Assembly (NCBI GenBank): GCA_023418705.1
Contig: JAEZYZ010000079.1
Span: forward strand, 1-29,844
Source: Pseudomonadota bacterium
GTDB lineage: Bacteria; Myxococcota_A; Polyangia; Polyangiales; Polyangiaceae
Length of the DNA: 29,844 nucleotides
Direction of reading: 5' to 3'
The position numbers and the translations under genes were made by a program. This document shows, piece by piece, positions 17,061-26,498 of this stretch (within the stretch, counting starts at the first letter, position 1; each line of letters begins with the position of its first letter). The notes under the pieces were generated by a model that saw only the letters and a program-made list of their open reading frames with translations, had not been told where the DNA came from and ran no database searches.

Positions 17061-17668
17061 GGCGCGCTCCTCCTCACTCGATCGGCGAGCGCCGGCGGCA
17101 GCTCGTCGATCGGCGTGGCCTGGCTCTGCTGAAGCGCGACGACGTAGGCTGCGACGGCCCAGCGCTCCCCTTCGTCGAGCTGGGTCGCGTAGGCGGGCAT
17201 GAACCCGTAGCCCTGCTCGATGACCTGGTAGAGGCGCCCGAGCGGCTGGCTCGCGATGCGGGGCTCGTGCAGGGATGGCGGCGGCCGCTGCATGTGCGTG
17301 GCCACAACCGTCTCCCCAAACCCCAAGACCCCGTGACAGGCCGCGCAGGTCTGCTCGAACTTGCGGCGGCCCACCCGAAGGAGCTCTCGGGTGAGCGGCA
17401 GCGGCAGCTCGGCCTGGGATCCACCGCTCGCCAGCACCCGCGCGGCGGCTCGCTCCGCCGGCGCCCCGTAAGGGACGGTTCCCGCCGGAGGCTCCCGCAT
17501 CGCCTTGCCGTCAGGAAAAAAGCGGCTCGCTTCGTAGACGTCGTAGCGAGGCTGCTCCCGCATGCGATTGAGATCGGGGTCCAGCCGATGGACCGCCGTC
17601 TCGCTCCGGCAGCCCGAAGCCGGGGCGACGGCGATGCAGGCGCCTGCGACCAGCGCCCGCCCCTTCAT
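17057..17668 (-). CDS. actE: ACIII subunit ActE (monohaem cytochrome c lipoprotein)
   Basis: This 203-residue protein has a signal peptide ending in a lipobox-like PASGC (C20 probably lipidated). A class I cytochrome c domain follows, with CAACH (C108, C111, H112) and a likely distal methionine in GYGFMPAY (M157). The DPDLNRMREQPRYDVYEASRFF stretch after the anchor is characteristic of ActE-like proteins. It should pass electrons from the ActA/ActB chain to the caa3 oxidase. ATG 17668 overlaps actD by 4 nt (ATGA). Confidence 0.93.
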   Translation of the reverse strand: MKGRALVAGACIAVAPASGCRSETAVHRLDPDLNRMREQPRYDVYEASRFFPDGKAMREPPAGTVPYGAPAERAAARVLASGGSQAELPLPLTRELLRVGRRKFEQTCAACHGVLGFGETVVATHMQRPPPSLHEPRIASQPLGRLYQVIEQGYGFMPAYATQLDEGERWAVAAYVVALQQSQATPIDELPPALADRVRRSAP

Positions 17669-18207
17669 GGCTCCCCCGCCTCGCCGCCGATCCAGCGCAG
17701 GCTGACCGGCTCACTGCCCTCGAGCAGGCGCTCGGCTTCGAGCGCGTCGAACCCCGGGTCCTCGGCTCGGAGCAGGACGAAGAAACGATCGACGCTGGCT
17801 CGCCGAAGCTCCGCGACCTGCTCGTACAGCGGCTGGTGCAGCCGTGGCAAGCCAGCCAGCACAAGCCCCCCCACGAACGCCGTCCCACCGGCGAACAGGA
17901 TGGCGGTCTCGAAGGTGATCGGGACGAACGCCGGCACCGCATGGTTCGGCCGGCCGCCGATGTTCAGCGGGTAGGCGACCGCCTGCGTCCACCACAGGAT
18001 CAGATAGGCCACGGCCGCCCCCAACACCCCGCACCCGAAGGCGATGTAGGGCAGCGGCGACCGCCTCACCCGAAGCGCCTTCATCACCGGCTCGGCGGCG
18101 TAGGGCATCACGGCGTCCACGCCTCGAAAGCCGTGCTCTCGCAAGGCCTCGATGGCCGCGGCCGCCTGCCCCGCGGACTCGAACTCAGCCAGTAGCCCGC
18201 GCTGCAC
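17665..18207 (-). CDS. actD: ACIII subunit ActD (DUF3341)
   Basis: This 180-residue protein has an N-terminal soluble domain starting LLAEFESAGQAAAAIEALREHGFRGVDAVMPY, two membrane helices (about 53-73 and 100-120) joined by a loop containing YPLNIGGRP, and a C-terminal soluble segment with SVDRFFVLLRAEDPGFD. This is the DUF3341 pattern of ActD. It carries no cofactor and is a structural subunit of ACIII. Its start lies 23 nt inside actC, the longest overlap in the operon. Confidence 0.93.
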   Translation of the reverse strand: MQRGLLAEFESAGQAAAAIEALREHGFRGVDAVMPYAAEPVMKALRVRRSPLPYIAFGCGVLGAAVAYLILWWTQAVAYPLNIGGRPNHAVPAFVPITFETAILFAGGTAFVGGLVLAGLPRLHQPLYEQVAELRRASVDRFFVLLRAEDPGFDALEAERLLEGSEPVSLRWIGGEAGEP

Positions 18208-19588
18208 CTGGCGCCTCCGCTTGGCGGTTTGGCGCGATCTTCGCGCCGCGTTGCTTCAGCTCGTCGTTCAGCTCCCGAGACTCGGCGATCGGGATGAAGG
18301 GGACCCAGCGCAACATGAGCAAGAACAGGAACAGGAAGAAGCTCACGCTGCCCGCCAAGATCGCGCCGTCGACGACGCTCGGCGTGTACTCCTGCCAGCT
18401 CGAGGGCAGAAAATCACGCGCCAAGGCCGTCACCACCAGCATGAACCGTTCGAGCCACATCCCGACCTGAACGACCGTCGCGACTCCGAAGAGCGCCCAC
18501 GGGCTCCGGCGCACCTTCGCGAACCACAGCGGTTGCACCGCGACGATCGTGCAAGCGATGACGAGCCACCACGACCAACCGAGCGCGCCGAAGGGGCGGT
18601 ACACGTTCCACAGGTAGCGCTCGTATTCGTCACCGGTGTACCAGGCGATGGCGTGCTCGATGACGTAGGCGTAGGCGATGAGCTGCGCCGTCAGGAGGAT
18701 CATCTTGCCCAAGAGATCGAAGTGGCGCGGCGTGATCACATGCTCCAGGCCGTAGAGACGACGCACGGGCACCGCGAGCTGCACCACCATCGCGAAGCCG
18801 CTCAACAAAGCACCGGCCACGAAGTACGGCGGAAAGAGCAGCGAATGCCACCCGGGCAGCACCGCGACCGAGAAGTCCATCCCCACGATGCTGTGCACGC
18901 TCAGCACGAGCGGCGTCGCCAGACCGGCGAGCAAGAGCTGCGCCGACGCGTGGTGGCGCCACTGGCGTGGGGTGCCCTGCCAGCCCAGGGCGAACACGCC
19001 GTAGACGCGCCGCTTTCCGAGCGACGTCGCGCGGTCCCGGACCGTGGCCAGGTCCGGGATGCAGCCGAGGTAGAAGAACAGCACGGAAATGGTGGCGTAG
19101 GTGAACACGGCCGCGACGTCCCACGTCAGCGGGCTCATGAACTGCGGCCAGACCTGAAGCGTGCTCGGGTAGGGCACGAGCCAGTAGAAGAACCAGGGGC
19201 GCCCGAGGTGGAGGAGCGGCATCAGCCCGGCCTGCACCAGGGCGAACAGCGTCATGCCCTCCGCGATGCGGTTGATCGACGTCCGCCACTTTTGCTCCAA
19301 GAGCAGCAAGATGGCGCTGATGAACGTGCCGGCGTGCCCGATCCCGATCCACCAAACGAAGTTGATGATGGCGAACGCCCAGGCCACCGGCACCTGATTG
19401 CCCCAGGCGCCGATCCCGGTGAACACCGTATAAATGACGGCGGCGAAGTAGGCCAGCGTGCCCGCCCCGGCAGCCCAGAAGAGCCAGCGCAGCGCGCGGG
19501 GTGGCGTCAAAATAGGCTCGAGCAGGCTATCGGTCAACGCGCCGTTCTGCCAGCTCCCGATCAAGAGCGCGCCGTCCCCGGGCCTCAC
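18185..19588 (-). CDS. actC: ACIII subunit ActC (NrfD/polysulfide-reductase-like quinol oxidase)
   Basis: This membrane protein of 467 residues has about ten helices and an NrfD/PsrC fold. Conserved pieces include FAIINFVWWIGIGHAGTFISAILLL, RIAEGMTLFALVQAGLMPLLHLGRP, WDVAAVFTYATISVLFFYLGCIPD and HSIVGMDFSVAVLPGWH, which carry the His and Asp residues near the quinol site. It oxidises menaquinol or ubiquinol and passes electrons to ActB. GTG 19588 is chosen because it overlaps the actB stop in a GTGA junction; the open frame extends far upstream, but that portion is antisense-like to actB. The C-terminal tail is polar. Confidence 0.94.
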   Translation of the reverse strand: MRPGDGALLIGSWQNGALTDSLLEPILTPPRALRWLFWAAGAGTLAYFAAVIYTVFTGIGAWGNQVPVAWAFAIINFVWWIGIGHAGTFISAILLLLEQKWRTSINRIAEGMTLFALVQAGLMPLLHLGRPWFFYWLVPYPSTLQVWPQFMSPLTWDVAAVFTYATISVLFFYLGCIPDLATVRDRATSLGKRRVYGVFALGWQGTPRQWRHHASAQLLLAGLATPLVLSVHSIVGMDFSVAVLPGWHSLLFPPYFVAGALLSGFAMVVQLAVPVRRLYGLEHVITPRHFDLLGKMILLTAQLIAYAYVIEHAIAWYTGDEYERYLWNVYRPFGALGWSWWLVIACTIVAVQPLWFAKVRRSPWALFGVATVVQVGMWLERFMLVVTALARDFLPSSWQEYTPSVVDGAILAGSVSFFLFLFLLMLRWVPFIPIAESRELNDELKQRGAKIAPNRQAEAPGAARATG

Positions 19589-22506
19589 GTCTCGATCTCC
19601 TCGTTCGGGTTGTCGATCCGAGCCAGGTAGCGCGTGCGGGGCCGCGTCCCGATTTCGCTGAGCACGCCGTACGACCGCGGCGATCGCTGCTGCTGCGAGA
19701 CCTCCGAGCTCGGATCGGAGACGGCGCCGAAGACGATCGCCCCGGTGGGGCAGGCCTGCGCACACGCCGTCACCAGCTCGCCGTCGCGCAGCGAGCGCTC
19801 CTGGAGCTTGGCGTCGATTTGAGCGCGTCGAATGCGCTGCACACAATAGGTGCACTTCTCCATCACCCCGCGCGCCCGTACCGTCACGTCCGGGTTGTGA
19901 ACCAGCGTTCGGACCTGCGACAGGGACCGGTTGAAGTCGAAGTAGTTGAAGCGGCGCACCTTGTAGGGGCAGTTGTTGGAACAGTACCGCGTCCCGACGC
20001 AGCGGTTGTAGGTCATCTCGTTCAGGCCGTCGGGGCTGTGCGTCGTCGCGTTCACGGGACAGACGTACTCGCAGGGCGCCTTCTCGCAGTGCTGGCACAT
20101 CATCGGCTGAAGGCCGACCCTCGGCGCGTGCGACGGCCCCTCGAAGTAGCGATCGACGCGCAGCCACGCCATCTCGCGCCCGAGTCGGACCTGGTCGGCG
20201 CCGACCGCCGGGATGTTGTTCTCCACCACACAGGCGATCACGCACGTGCTGCAGCCGGTGCACTTGTTCAAATCGACGGACATGCCCCACTGCGGGACCG
20301 ACCCCGAGCGGTCGGGCAACAGCGAGCGGGGAGGCTCGTCGTGGGCCTCCGCGAGCTCGGGGTGCCGTCGCCACGCTTGCTGGCTCTTCCGCAGGAAGAT
20401 CGGTCGTCCGTGCAACCCAGGCTCCTGCTGAGTGGTCGCCAACGGCGCTCGATCGGCGAGCTTTTCCAGCGTCACCGCGGGGACGACCCAGGGCCGCGAC
20501 GCGCGGCGCAGCGGGTTCACGTCCACGCCCACCCCGCGCGCGACCGACTCCGCGCCGCGCCGGCCGTAGCCCGTCCACATACCGATGGCGTCCGGTGCCT
20601 GCCCCGGAACGATCAACGCCGGAGTGTCGACGGCCACGTGACCCCGCTTGATGCGCACTCGATCCCCGTCCTCGACGCCAAGCTCGGCGGCTAGCCGCGG
20701 CGCCACCAGCGCGGCGTTGCCCCAGGTGAGCTTCGTGATGGGTTCCGGGAGCTCCTGCAGCCAAATGTTGTTGCCGAGGCTCCCGTCCTCGATCTTCGGA
20801 TCCGGCAGCAGATTCAGCTCGAGCGCGCGCTCCGTCGGCACCTCGAGCTGGCCGACCGCCGCCTCGACCGCCGCCCAATCGAGCTCCGCGGGTTCGAGCT
20901 GGAAGCGCGTCCTGGGCAGCAGCCCGTGCGCCAGCGCCTCCTCGAAGGAGCGCTCGTCCCCCAGACGCTCGGCCCAGTGCCGATGCAACAGCTCGCGCGT
21001 CCCGCGCTCGGGAGCGCCGATGAGCACGGACAGCACGTCTTCGACGCTGCGGCCACCAAAGATCGGCCGGATCAGTGGCTGTCGCAGCGAAGCGGTCCCA
21101 TCGTAGGCTCGCGCGTCTCCCCAGCGCTCCAAGAAATGGAGCGCGGGGACGAACCAGGTCGCCAGGGGCGCGGTCTCGTTCTCGTAGAGCGAGAGCAGCA
21201 CGCGCTGGCGCGCCTTCGTCACGCGCTCGGCGAAGCGTGCGTCGGGCGTGAGGCTATAGGCGGGGTTGCCCTCGAGCATGAACAAGCTGTCGACCCCTCC
21301 AGCGTCGAGCGCCTCGAGCAGGCCGTCGAGATCGTAGGCGCTGCCCCCCGCATCGAAGAGCGCCGACCGCGTGTAGCCAACGGACACGCCCGGGTTGCCG
21401 AGCGCGTGATTGATGGCCTGAGCCATCACGTGCACGGCGGGCGGTTGGTGCTCGCCCACGATCACCGGCGCCCGCCCCCGGTGCCTGTTGAGATCACGGG
21501 CCGCCGCCTCGAGCCACGGCCGGTGCTCCGTCGCGTGCAGGTGCCGCCGCGCCGCCTGCAGCACCGGCGGCGGAACGACGCCGGCTTGCTCGCCAACGGC
21601 CGCGAGCAGCGCTGCGGCGACGTGACCGATCTTGCTGGCGCCGACGGGCAGCCGATGATCCGCGTTCGCGCCGGTGACCGACAGCAGCGACTCGATCGAG
21701 TACAACCGGTTCATCTCGGCGCGGGGGTCTTCGATCGCTCGCCCCGCGGCGAAGCCGCGCGACCACGGGACGCTCATCGGCAGCGCGACCAGGAAATTCG
21801 CGTCCAGGTCGACCACCCGCCGGGCCTCGTCGAAGCGATGCTGCGGCTCGACCACTCGCCCGAACAGCTGGCGCATCGCCGCCCAGCGAGAGACCGGCGC
21901 TCGCCCTGGGTCGAAGAAGATCTTCGCCTCCGGATAGCGGCCTTGCAGCTGCGCCAGCAGCCAGCCCACGAGCGGCGAGCTGGTCGGCTGCAGGAGCAGG
22001 CACAGTCCCCTGCCCCGAGCTCGCCTCCACGGCTGTCCGGCGCCGGCCGCGAACGCCGCGACGAACGCCCGCCAGCTCTGCACGTCGGCGCCATGACGGA
22101 GAGCCCGAGCTCTGTCGGCGTCGTACAGATTGAACAGGCTGGCCTGCTCCTGAACCAACGTCGCCCCGAGGCTCGCCGGGTGCTCGGGGTGCCCTTCCAC
22201 CTTGATCGGACGCCCCTCCCGGCTCTCGACCAACACCCCGATGCCGTAGCCAGCGCGCAGCGCGGTCGTGGCGTACAGGCGCGAAACCCCGGGCACGACC
22301 TCGGGCGGCCGCCGCACGTACGGGACGATGTGTTCGGGCTCGTCGCAGCCCTCGAGCCCGAGCGCGGCGATGCTGGCAGCGAGCGTGCCCATGAATCGGC
22401 GCCGGCTCACGAGCTCGGACGCCGGCACGACGTCGCGCGGGCGCTCGGCGCCGTGTTCCGGGGCCGCGAGCGTCCGGTGGGTGCTGGAAGCCTTCAGCGA
22501 TGACAT
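19585..22506 (-). CDS. actB: ACIII subunit ActB (Mo-enzyme-like domain plus Fe-S ferredoxin domain)
   Basis: This 973-residue protein fuses two modules. Residues about 40-700 resemble a molybdopterin oxidoreductase catalytic subunit (EPEHIVPYVRRPPEVVPG, YGIGVLVESREGRPIKVEGHPEHP). In known ActB this domain lacks the cofactor. The C-terminal part (about 745-930) has four clusters of cysteines: CTGCSTCVIAC, CQHCEKAPCEYVC, CVGTRYCSNNC and CTYCVQ followed by CAQAC, enough for the usual [4Fe-4S]/[3Fe-4S] set. A twin-arginine motif SRRRFMG near residue 35 directs folded export, so it lies on the periplasmic side. ATG 22506 overlaps actA by 13 nt. Read-through frames upstream were rejected. Confidence 0.94.
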   Translation of the reverse strand: MSSLKASSTHRTLAAPEHGAERPRDVVPASELVSRRRFMGTLAASIAALGLEGCDEPEHIVPYVRRPPEVVPGVSRLYATTALRAGYGIGVLVESREGRPIKVEGHPEHPASLGATLVQEQASLFNLYDADRARALRHGADVQSWRAFVAAFAAGAGQPWRRARGRGLCLLLQPTSSPLVGWLLAQLQGRYPEAKIFFDPGRAPVSRWAAMRQLFGRVVEPQHRFDEARRVVDLDANFLVALPMSVPWSRGFAAGRAIEDPRAEMNRLYSIESLLSVTGANADHRLPVGASKIGHVAAALLAAVGEQAGVVPPPVLQAARRHLHATEHRPWLEAAARDLNRHRGRAPVIVGEHQPPAVHVMAQAINHALGNPGVSVGYTRSALFDAGGSAYDLDGLLEALDAGGVDSLFMLEGNPAYSLTPDARFAERVTKARQRVLLSLYENETAPLATWFVPALHFLERWGDARAYDGTASLRQPLIRPIFGGRSVEDVLSVLIGAPERGTRELLHRHWAERLGDERSFEEALAHGLLPRTRFQLEPAELDWAAVEAAVGQLEVPTERALELNLLPDPKIEDGSLGNNIWLQELPEPITKLTWGNAALVAPRLAAELGVEDGDRVRIKRGHVAVDTPALIVPGQAPDAIGMWTGYGRRGAESVARGVGVDVNPLRRASRPWVVPAVTLEKLADRAPLATTQQEPGLHGRPIFLRKSQQAWRRHPELAEAHDEPPRSLLPDRSGSVPQWGMSVDLNKCTGCSTCVIACVVENNIPAVGADQVRLGREMAWLRVDRYFEGPSHAPRVGLQPMMCQHCEKAPCEYVCPVNATTHSPDGLNEMTYNRCVGTRYCSNNCPYKVRRFNYFDFNRSLSQVRTLVHNPDVTVRARGVMEKCTYCVQRIRRAQIDAKLQERSLRDGELVTACAQACPTGAIVFGAVSDPSSEVSQQQRSPRSYGVLSEIGTRPRTRYLARIDNPNEEIET

Positions 22507-23147
22507 CCGGAGCAGTGGGTGGGAGGGTCGATATGGAAGCGAGCTCGGATCTTCCGGCCCGCGATCGCCTGCGGCTCGGGTGGGCGATAGCCCATGGTGG
22601 TGGCGTGCTCGGGCGGACGCAGGAACGGCTCTGGATGTCGGTGGCAGTCGAGGCACCAGCCCATCGTCAGCGGCCGCGTCTTGTAGACGGCGGCCATCAA
22701 GTCGACCCGTCCATGACAGGTCTCGCAGCCCACCCCTCGGGTCACGTGAACGGCGTGCTCGAAGAACACGAAGTCCGGCAGATCGTGCACGCGGCGCCAC
22801 GCTATCGGCTGGCCCGAATACCAGCTCCGTCGCAGCGGCTCGAGCTTCGGGCTCTCCGCCCAAACCTGCGCGTGGCATCCCATGCAGGTGGCGGTGTCGG
22901 GCACCCCTGCGGCGGGCGATCGCTCCGCATCGTGGTGGCAGTAGAGGCAATCGATGCCGTCGTCGCGCACGTGGTGGCGGTGGTCGAACTGGATCGGTTG
23001 CTCGAGGATTTTCCCCAGATCGTCGCTCATCGGGGTTCGCACCCAAGCCATCAGCAGCGCGGGGACGCCGAGCACGCCGCCAAAGAAGACCACGGCCAGC
23101 AAACAGCGGAGAGCCGTGTCCGACCAGCTTGGGAATAGCTGCGCCAC
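22494..23147 (-). CDS. actA: ACIII subunit ActA (pentahaem cytochrome c)
   Basis: This 217-residue protein has one N-terminal membrane helix (about 12-35). Five CxxCH haem-binding sites follow: C67-H71, C88-H92, C141-H145, C165-H169 and C212-H216, matching the pentahaem ActA of other ACIII complexes. Segments IDCLYCHHDAERSPAAGVP and LTMGWCLDCHRHPE are strongly family-like. It is the first gene of the operon and accepts electrons from ActB. The start is GTG 23147, preceded by GAGGAG at a short spacing of 3-4 nt; no closer ATG gives a complete helix. Confidence 0.94.
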   Translation of the reverse strand: MAQLFPSWSDTALRCLLAVVFFGGVLGVPALLMAWVRTPMSDDLGKILEQPIQFDHRHHVRDDGIDCLYCHHDAERSPAAGVPDTATCMGCHAQVWAESPKLEPLRRSWYSGQPIAWRRVHDLPDFVFFEHAVHVTRGVGCETCHGRVDLMAAVYKTRPLTMGWCLDCHRHPEPFLRPPEHATTMGYRPPEPQAIAGRKIRARFHIDPPTHCSGCHR

Positions 23148-23241
23148 CAGCTCCTCGTCTTCCGACTATCCGCGCGTCCAGAGGTTCGTACCGATGAGTC
23201 GCGCGGACATGACCGCTCGGGGTGCGCACGGTCATCGCGCC

Positions 23242-23247
23242 TGTCAA
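23242..23247 (-). promoter_or_regulatory. Possible -35 box upstream of actA
   Basis: TTGACA reads on the minus strand about 95 nt before actA, in the 171-nt gap after the FAD dehydrogenase gene. The expected -10 position is GC-rich and shows no TATAAT-like hexamer. It is flanked by a CGCGC/GCGCG inverted repeat. I list it as a weak candidate for the operon promoter. Confidence 0.25.
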
Positions 23248-23318
23248 GCGCGCCGGCCGACTCGCCAGGGCTGCGCCGCCGCGCGAAGGTTGCCTGTACG
23301 CGAACTGCGAGCGTGGCG

Positions 23319-26300
23319 TCAGCCGCTCGATCGCAGCGCCTTCGCCGCGCTCAGCACCAAGACCCCGAGCGCTGCGCCCGCTCCCACCGCCGCAGCCACC
23401 CGGCGCGCGACCGCCACGCCGCGCGGTGGCTCCGGCGGCTTGGCCGCCAGTCGTTCCGGACGGCCACCGTACACGCCGAAGAGCGCCGACTCACGAGCGA
23501 GCTTCAACACCTCGGCCGTGTGCAGCGCGCCTCGGTGAAGTCCCGATTGTTCGAGCTGAGTGCGGCAGGAAAATCCGTCCGCGACGATCAGGGCTCGCGG
23601 ATCGGCGCCGCGGATCGCGGGCAAAAATCCGACCTCCGCGCATTGCATCGAGATCTGATGCTTGCCCTGCTCGAAGCCGAACGAGCCTGCCAGCCCGCAA
23701 CATCCCCCGGCGGCTTCACGGACCTGCAGGCCCATGCGCTCGAACACCTTCAGCTCGGCGGCAAGCTCGCCGGTCGCCTTGTGGTGACAGTGCCCCCAGA
23801 CCACCGCCTCGGCCTCGAGCTCCGGCACGTCGACCGCGTCTTTCTCGAGAAAATCCGCGAAATGGTAGGTGTTCGCGGCCAAACGCCGGGCGTCCTCGTC
23901 GTGCGGCAAGAGCTTCTGGAGCTCGTCGCGAAAGACGGCCACGCAGCTCGGCTCGAGGCCGACGAGCGGCGTCCCCCGTCGAATTTCGGGCGCGAGCGCG
24001 GCGAGGGTGCGCCGGAGGTAGCGCTCGGCGACGCCCAGGAAGCCGTAGTCGTACAGCGGGCGCCCGCAACACACGTGCTGGTCGGGGACGATGACGTGGT
24101 AGCCCGCGGCCTCCAGGGCTTCGACGGCGGCCACACCGACTTGAGGGTGGAAGTGATTGTTGAACGTGTCCGGCCACAACACCACCCGCGGACCGTTCCG
24201 GTGCTTGCTCCCACCCCGCCCTCGGAACCACGCCTGCAGCGTCCAGGGTGCGAATGCCGGGATCGATCGCTCGGGGGCCATGCCAGCGATGAGCTTGGCG
24301 ATCCGGGACAGCCCCGGGGTTTGCGTGACCAGGTTCGCGAGCTCGGGAGCCAAGGCCGCGAGCCGCGCCACCTGATCGATGAAGCCGAAGGCGTACATGT
24401 GCCGGCGGCGGCGGCGGCGAAGCCCCTGGTAGTGGTGGTACAAGAACTCGGCCTTGTAGCTCGGCATGTCCACCTGGACCGGGCATTCTGACGTGCAGCC
24501 CTTGCACGCCAGGCAGAGGTCGAGCGCCTCGTACACCTCCTTGCTCTGCCACCCGTCCTTCACCACCTCGCCCTGGAGCATCTCGAACAGCAGCCGCGCC
24601 CGGCCGCGGGTCGCGTGCTTCTCTTCGCGCGTCACCATGTAGCTCGGGCACATGACGCCAGGGGCGTCGAGCTGGCGGCATTTGCCGACGCCGACACAAC
24701 GCACGGTCGCGTGCGCAAAGTCACCGTGGTCGTCGGCGTACGCGAACTTCACGGCAGGCCGGGGCGGATCGTAGCTTGCGCCAAGCCTCAGGTTCTCGTC
24801 GACCCGATAGGGATCCACCACCTTGCCCGGGTTCATCTTCCCGCGCGGGTCCCAGATGCGCTTGAACTCGCGCATCGCGGCCACCAGCTCGTGGCCGTAC
24901 TGTTTGTGCAAAAACTCCGCCCGCTGCTGCCCATCGCCGTGCTCGCCGGACAGCGATCCGCCGTAGGAGCAGACGAGGTCCGACGCAGCGTCGAGGAACT
25001 GTCGATAGCGCCGGATGCCCTGAGCGCTCCGCAGGTCGAAGGAGATGCGCGAGTGGATGCAGCCCTGTCCGAGGTGGCCGTAGATCGCGCCCTTGAGACC
25101 GAACTTGGCGTACAGGCGCTTCAGATCCCGCACGTAGGCGCCCACGTCCTTGGGGGCGACCGCGGAGTCCTCCCAACCGGGCCAGTGATCTTCGCCGCTC
25201 GGCGGGAACGCCGTCGCGCCCAGACCGCCCTCCCGAATTCGCCACAGCGCCTCGGCGTGTCCCCCGTGCTCCGCCCCTTCGTGAACCACCACCCGCCCCG
25301 GGTCGAAGCCCTTTTCCTCGACGATCCACCGACGAAACCGCTGGGAGATCTCGCGCGCCTCCTCGATCTGGTCGGCGCCAAACTGGATCAACAGCCAGGC
25401 GTCCCCGCCGGCGCGCGGCAGCAGGTGCACGCCCTGCCGCTGCATCTGTTCGATCACTTGTCCGGTGAGAAGCTCGCGATCGATGCCTTCCAACCCGATG
25501 GGCTTCCACTCCATCAGCTCGGCGACCCCGTCGCCGGCGTGCCCCATGTCGTCGTAGCCGACGACGACCGTCACCCGGTGCAGCATCGCGGGGGTCAACA
25601 TCAGCGTGGCGTCGAGCGCCGTCACGCACGTGCCCTCCGTCCCCACGAGCGCCCGGGCCACGTTGAAGCCGCGCTCGGGCAACAGCTCATCGAGGTTGTA
25701 ACCGGAGACGCGCCGTGGAAGCTCGTTCACGGAGCGAAAGCGGGCGCGGATCCGGTCTGCGTAGCGATCCCGCAAGGCGCGCAGGCGGGCGTAGATTTCG
25801 CCTTTCCGGCCACCCTGGCGGATGATCCGCTCGAGATCCGCCTCCTCTCCGATGCCGACGCGGAAGCGCGCTCCGTCATAGGTCAGGACTTCCAGCGAGT
25901 GAACGTTGTCGGAGGTGCGAGGACCAGAGCCGTAGTGCTGCGCCTGCACCGAATGCACGCCGCAGGAGTTATTGCCAACATTGCCGCCGATCGTGCAATA
26001 GGCGTGCGTCGACGGATCGGGGCCGAAGACCAGGCCCACCCGGCCGGCCTTCTCGTTGACCTTCTGGTTGACGGCGCCCATCTGCACCGTCACCAGGCGC
26101 CGGGTGACGTCTGGATCTCCAATTCGGGTCAAGAACTTGGAGTGGTCGATCACGACCGCGAAGTTCACCGTCTCCCCGGAGAGGCTCGTGCCGGCACCGC
26201 GGCTCACGATGGGCGCGCCATACTGGCTGCAGATGCGATGCGCCGCGACGACGTCCTCGACGCTCTTCGGAACCACGACCCCGATCGGGACCTGCCGGAA

Positions 26301-26498
26301 GTTGGACGCATCGGTGGCGTAGAGCCCGCGGCTCCCTCGGTCGAAGCGCACCTCCCCTTCGAGCGCGCGGGCGAGATCGCGCTGGAGCGCGCGCACGTCC
26401 ACGCCATCGCCAGCGTCGCGGGCTGGCCGTCGCCCCGCAGCTCGGCCCTCGATGACCGGGAGCGTTCGGCGCCCGCGCGCCTGGCTCGCGAGCGTCAC
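23319..26498 (-). CDS. FAD-linked oxidase with C-terminal Fe-S/CCG module (2-hydroxyacid dehydrogenase type)
   Basis: This 1059-residue protein fuses two parts. The N-terminal half is a PCMH/VAO-type FAD oxidase of the GlcD/Dld family (PIVSRGAGTSLSGETVNF, CTIGGNVGNNSCGVHS, LVGTEGTCVTAL, YGGSLSGEHGDG), normally oxidising D-2-hydroxyacids such as lactate, glycolate or 2-hydroxyglutarate. The C-terminal half has Cys-rich CVGVGKC (about 600) and CLACKGCTSEC (about 665), then two CCG-domain motifs (CCGRPL near 810, GCCGLAGSFGFE near 933), as in GlpC/heterodisulfide-reductase-like subunits. A hydrophobic helix (about 1030-1050) ends the protein, suggesting membrane attachment and electron delivery to quinone. 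GTG 26498 overlaps the enolase-superfamily gene by 4 nt (GTGA), so the pair is coupled. The substrate is unknown. Confidence 0.88.
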   Translation of the reverse strand: MTLASQARGRRTLPVIEGRAAGRRPARDAGDGVDVRALQRDLARALEGEVRFDRGSRGLYATDASNFRQVPIGVVVPKSVEDVVAAHRICSQYGAPIVSRGAGTSLSGETVNFAVVIDHSKFLTRIGDPDVTRRLVTVQMGAVNQKVNEKAGRVGLVFGPDPSTHAYCTIGGNVGNNSCGVHSVQAQHYGSGPRTSDNVHSLEVLTYDGARFRVGIGEEADLERIIRQGGRKGEIYARLRALRDRYADRIRARFRSVNELPRRVSGYNLDELLPERGFNVARALVGTEGTCVTALDATLMLTPAMLHRVTVVVGYDDMGHAGDGVAELMEWKPIGLEGIDRELLTGQVIEQMQRQGVHLLPRAGGDAWLLIQFGADQIEEAREISQRFRRWIVEEKGFDPGRVVVHEGAEHGGHAEALWRIREGGLGATAFPPSGEDHWPGWEDSAVAPKDVGAYVRDLKRLYAKFGLKGAIYGHLGQGCIHSRISFDLRSAQGIRRYRQFLDAASDLVCSYGGSLSGEHGDGQQRAEFLHKQYGHELVAAMREFKRIWDPRGKMNPGKVVDPYRVDENLRLGASYDPPRPAVKFAYADDHGDFAHATVRCVGVGKCRQLDAPGVMCPSYMVTREEKHATRGRARLLFEMLQGEVVKDGWQSKEVYEALDLCLACKGCTSECPVQVDMPSYKAEFLYHHYQGLRRRRRRHMYAFGFIDQVARLAALAPELANLVTQTPGLSRIAKLIAGMAPERSIPAFAPWTLQAWFRGRGGSKHRNGPRVVLWPDTFNNHFHPQVGVAAVEALEAAGYHVIVPDQHVCCGRPLYDYGFLGVAERYLRRTLAALAPEIRRGTPLVGLEPSCVAVFRDELQKLLPHDEDARRLAANTYHFADFLEKDAVDVPELEAEAVVWGHCHHKATGELAAELKVFERMGLQVREAAGGCCGLAGSFGFEQGKHQISMQCAEVGFLPAIRGADPRALIVADGFSCRTQLEQSGLHRGALHTAEVLKLARESALFGVYGGRPERLAAKPPEPPRGVAVARRVAAAVGAGAALGVLVLSAAKALRSSG

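Noticed and set aside
18152..19630. A 492-codon plus-strand frame opposite actC
   Set aside because: Antisense shadow of a well-supported membrane subunit, with many Gln/His/Arg codons and no motif.
18185..20878. An 897-codon frame extending actC far into actB
   Set aside because: The upstream 430 codons are Arg/Gly/Ala-rich shadow sequence over actB; the membrane protein begins at GTG 19588 in a normal GTGA overlap.
19585..22506. Reading ActB as an active molybdenum oxidoreductase
   Set aside because: The NrfD-like partners, DUF3341 protein and pentahaem cytochrome define ACIII, in which this domain carries no molybdenum cofactor.
19585..23247. A possible single 1220-residue actA-actB fusion frame
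   Set aside because: The part upstream of 22506 is out of frame with the pentahaem ActA and has no CxxCH motif; the recognisable ActB begins at 22506.
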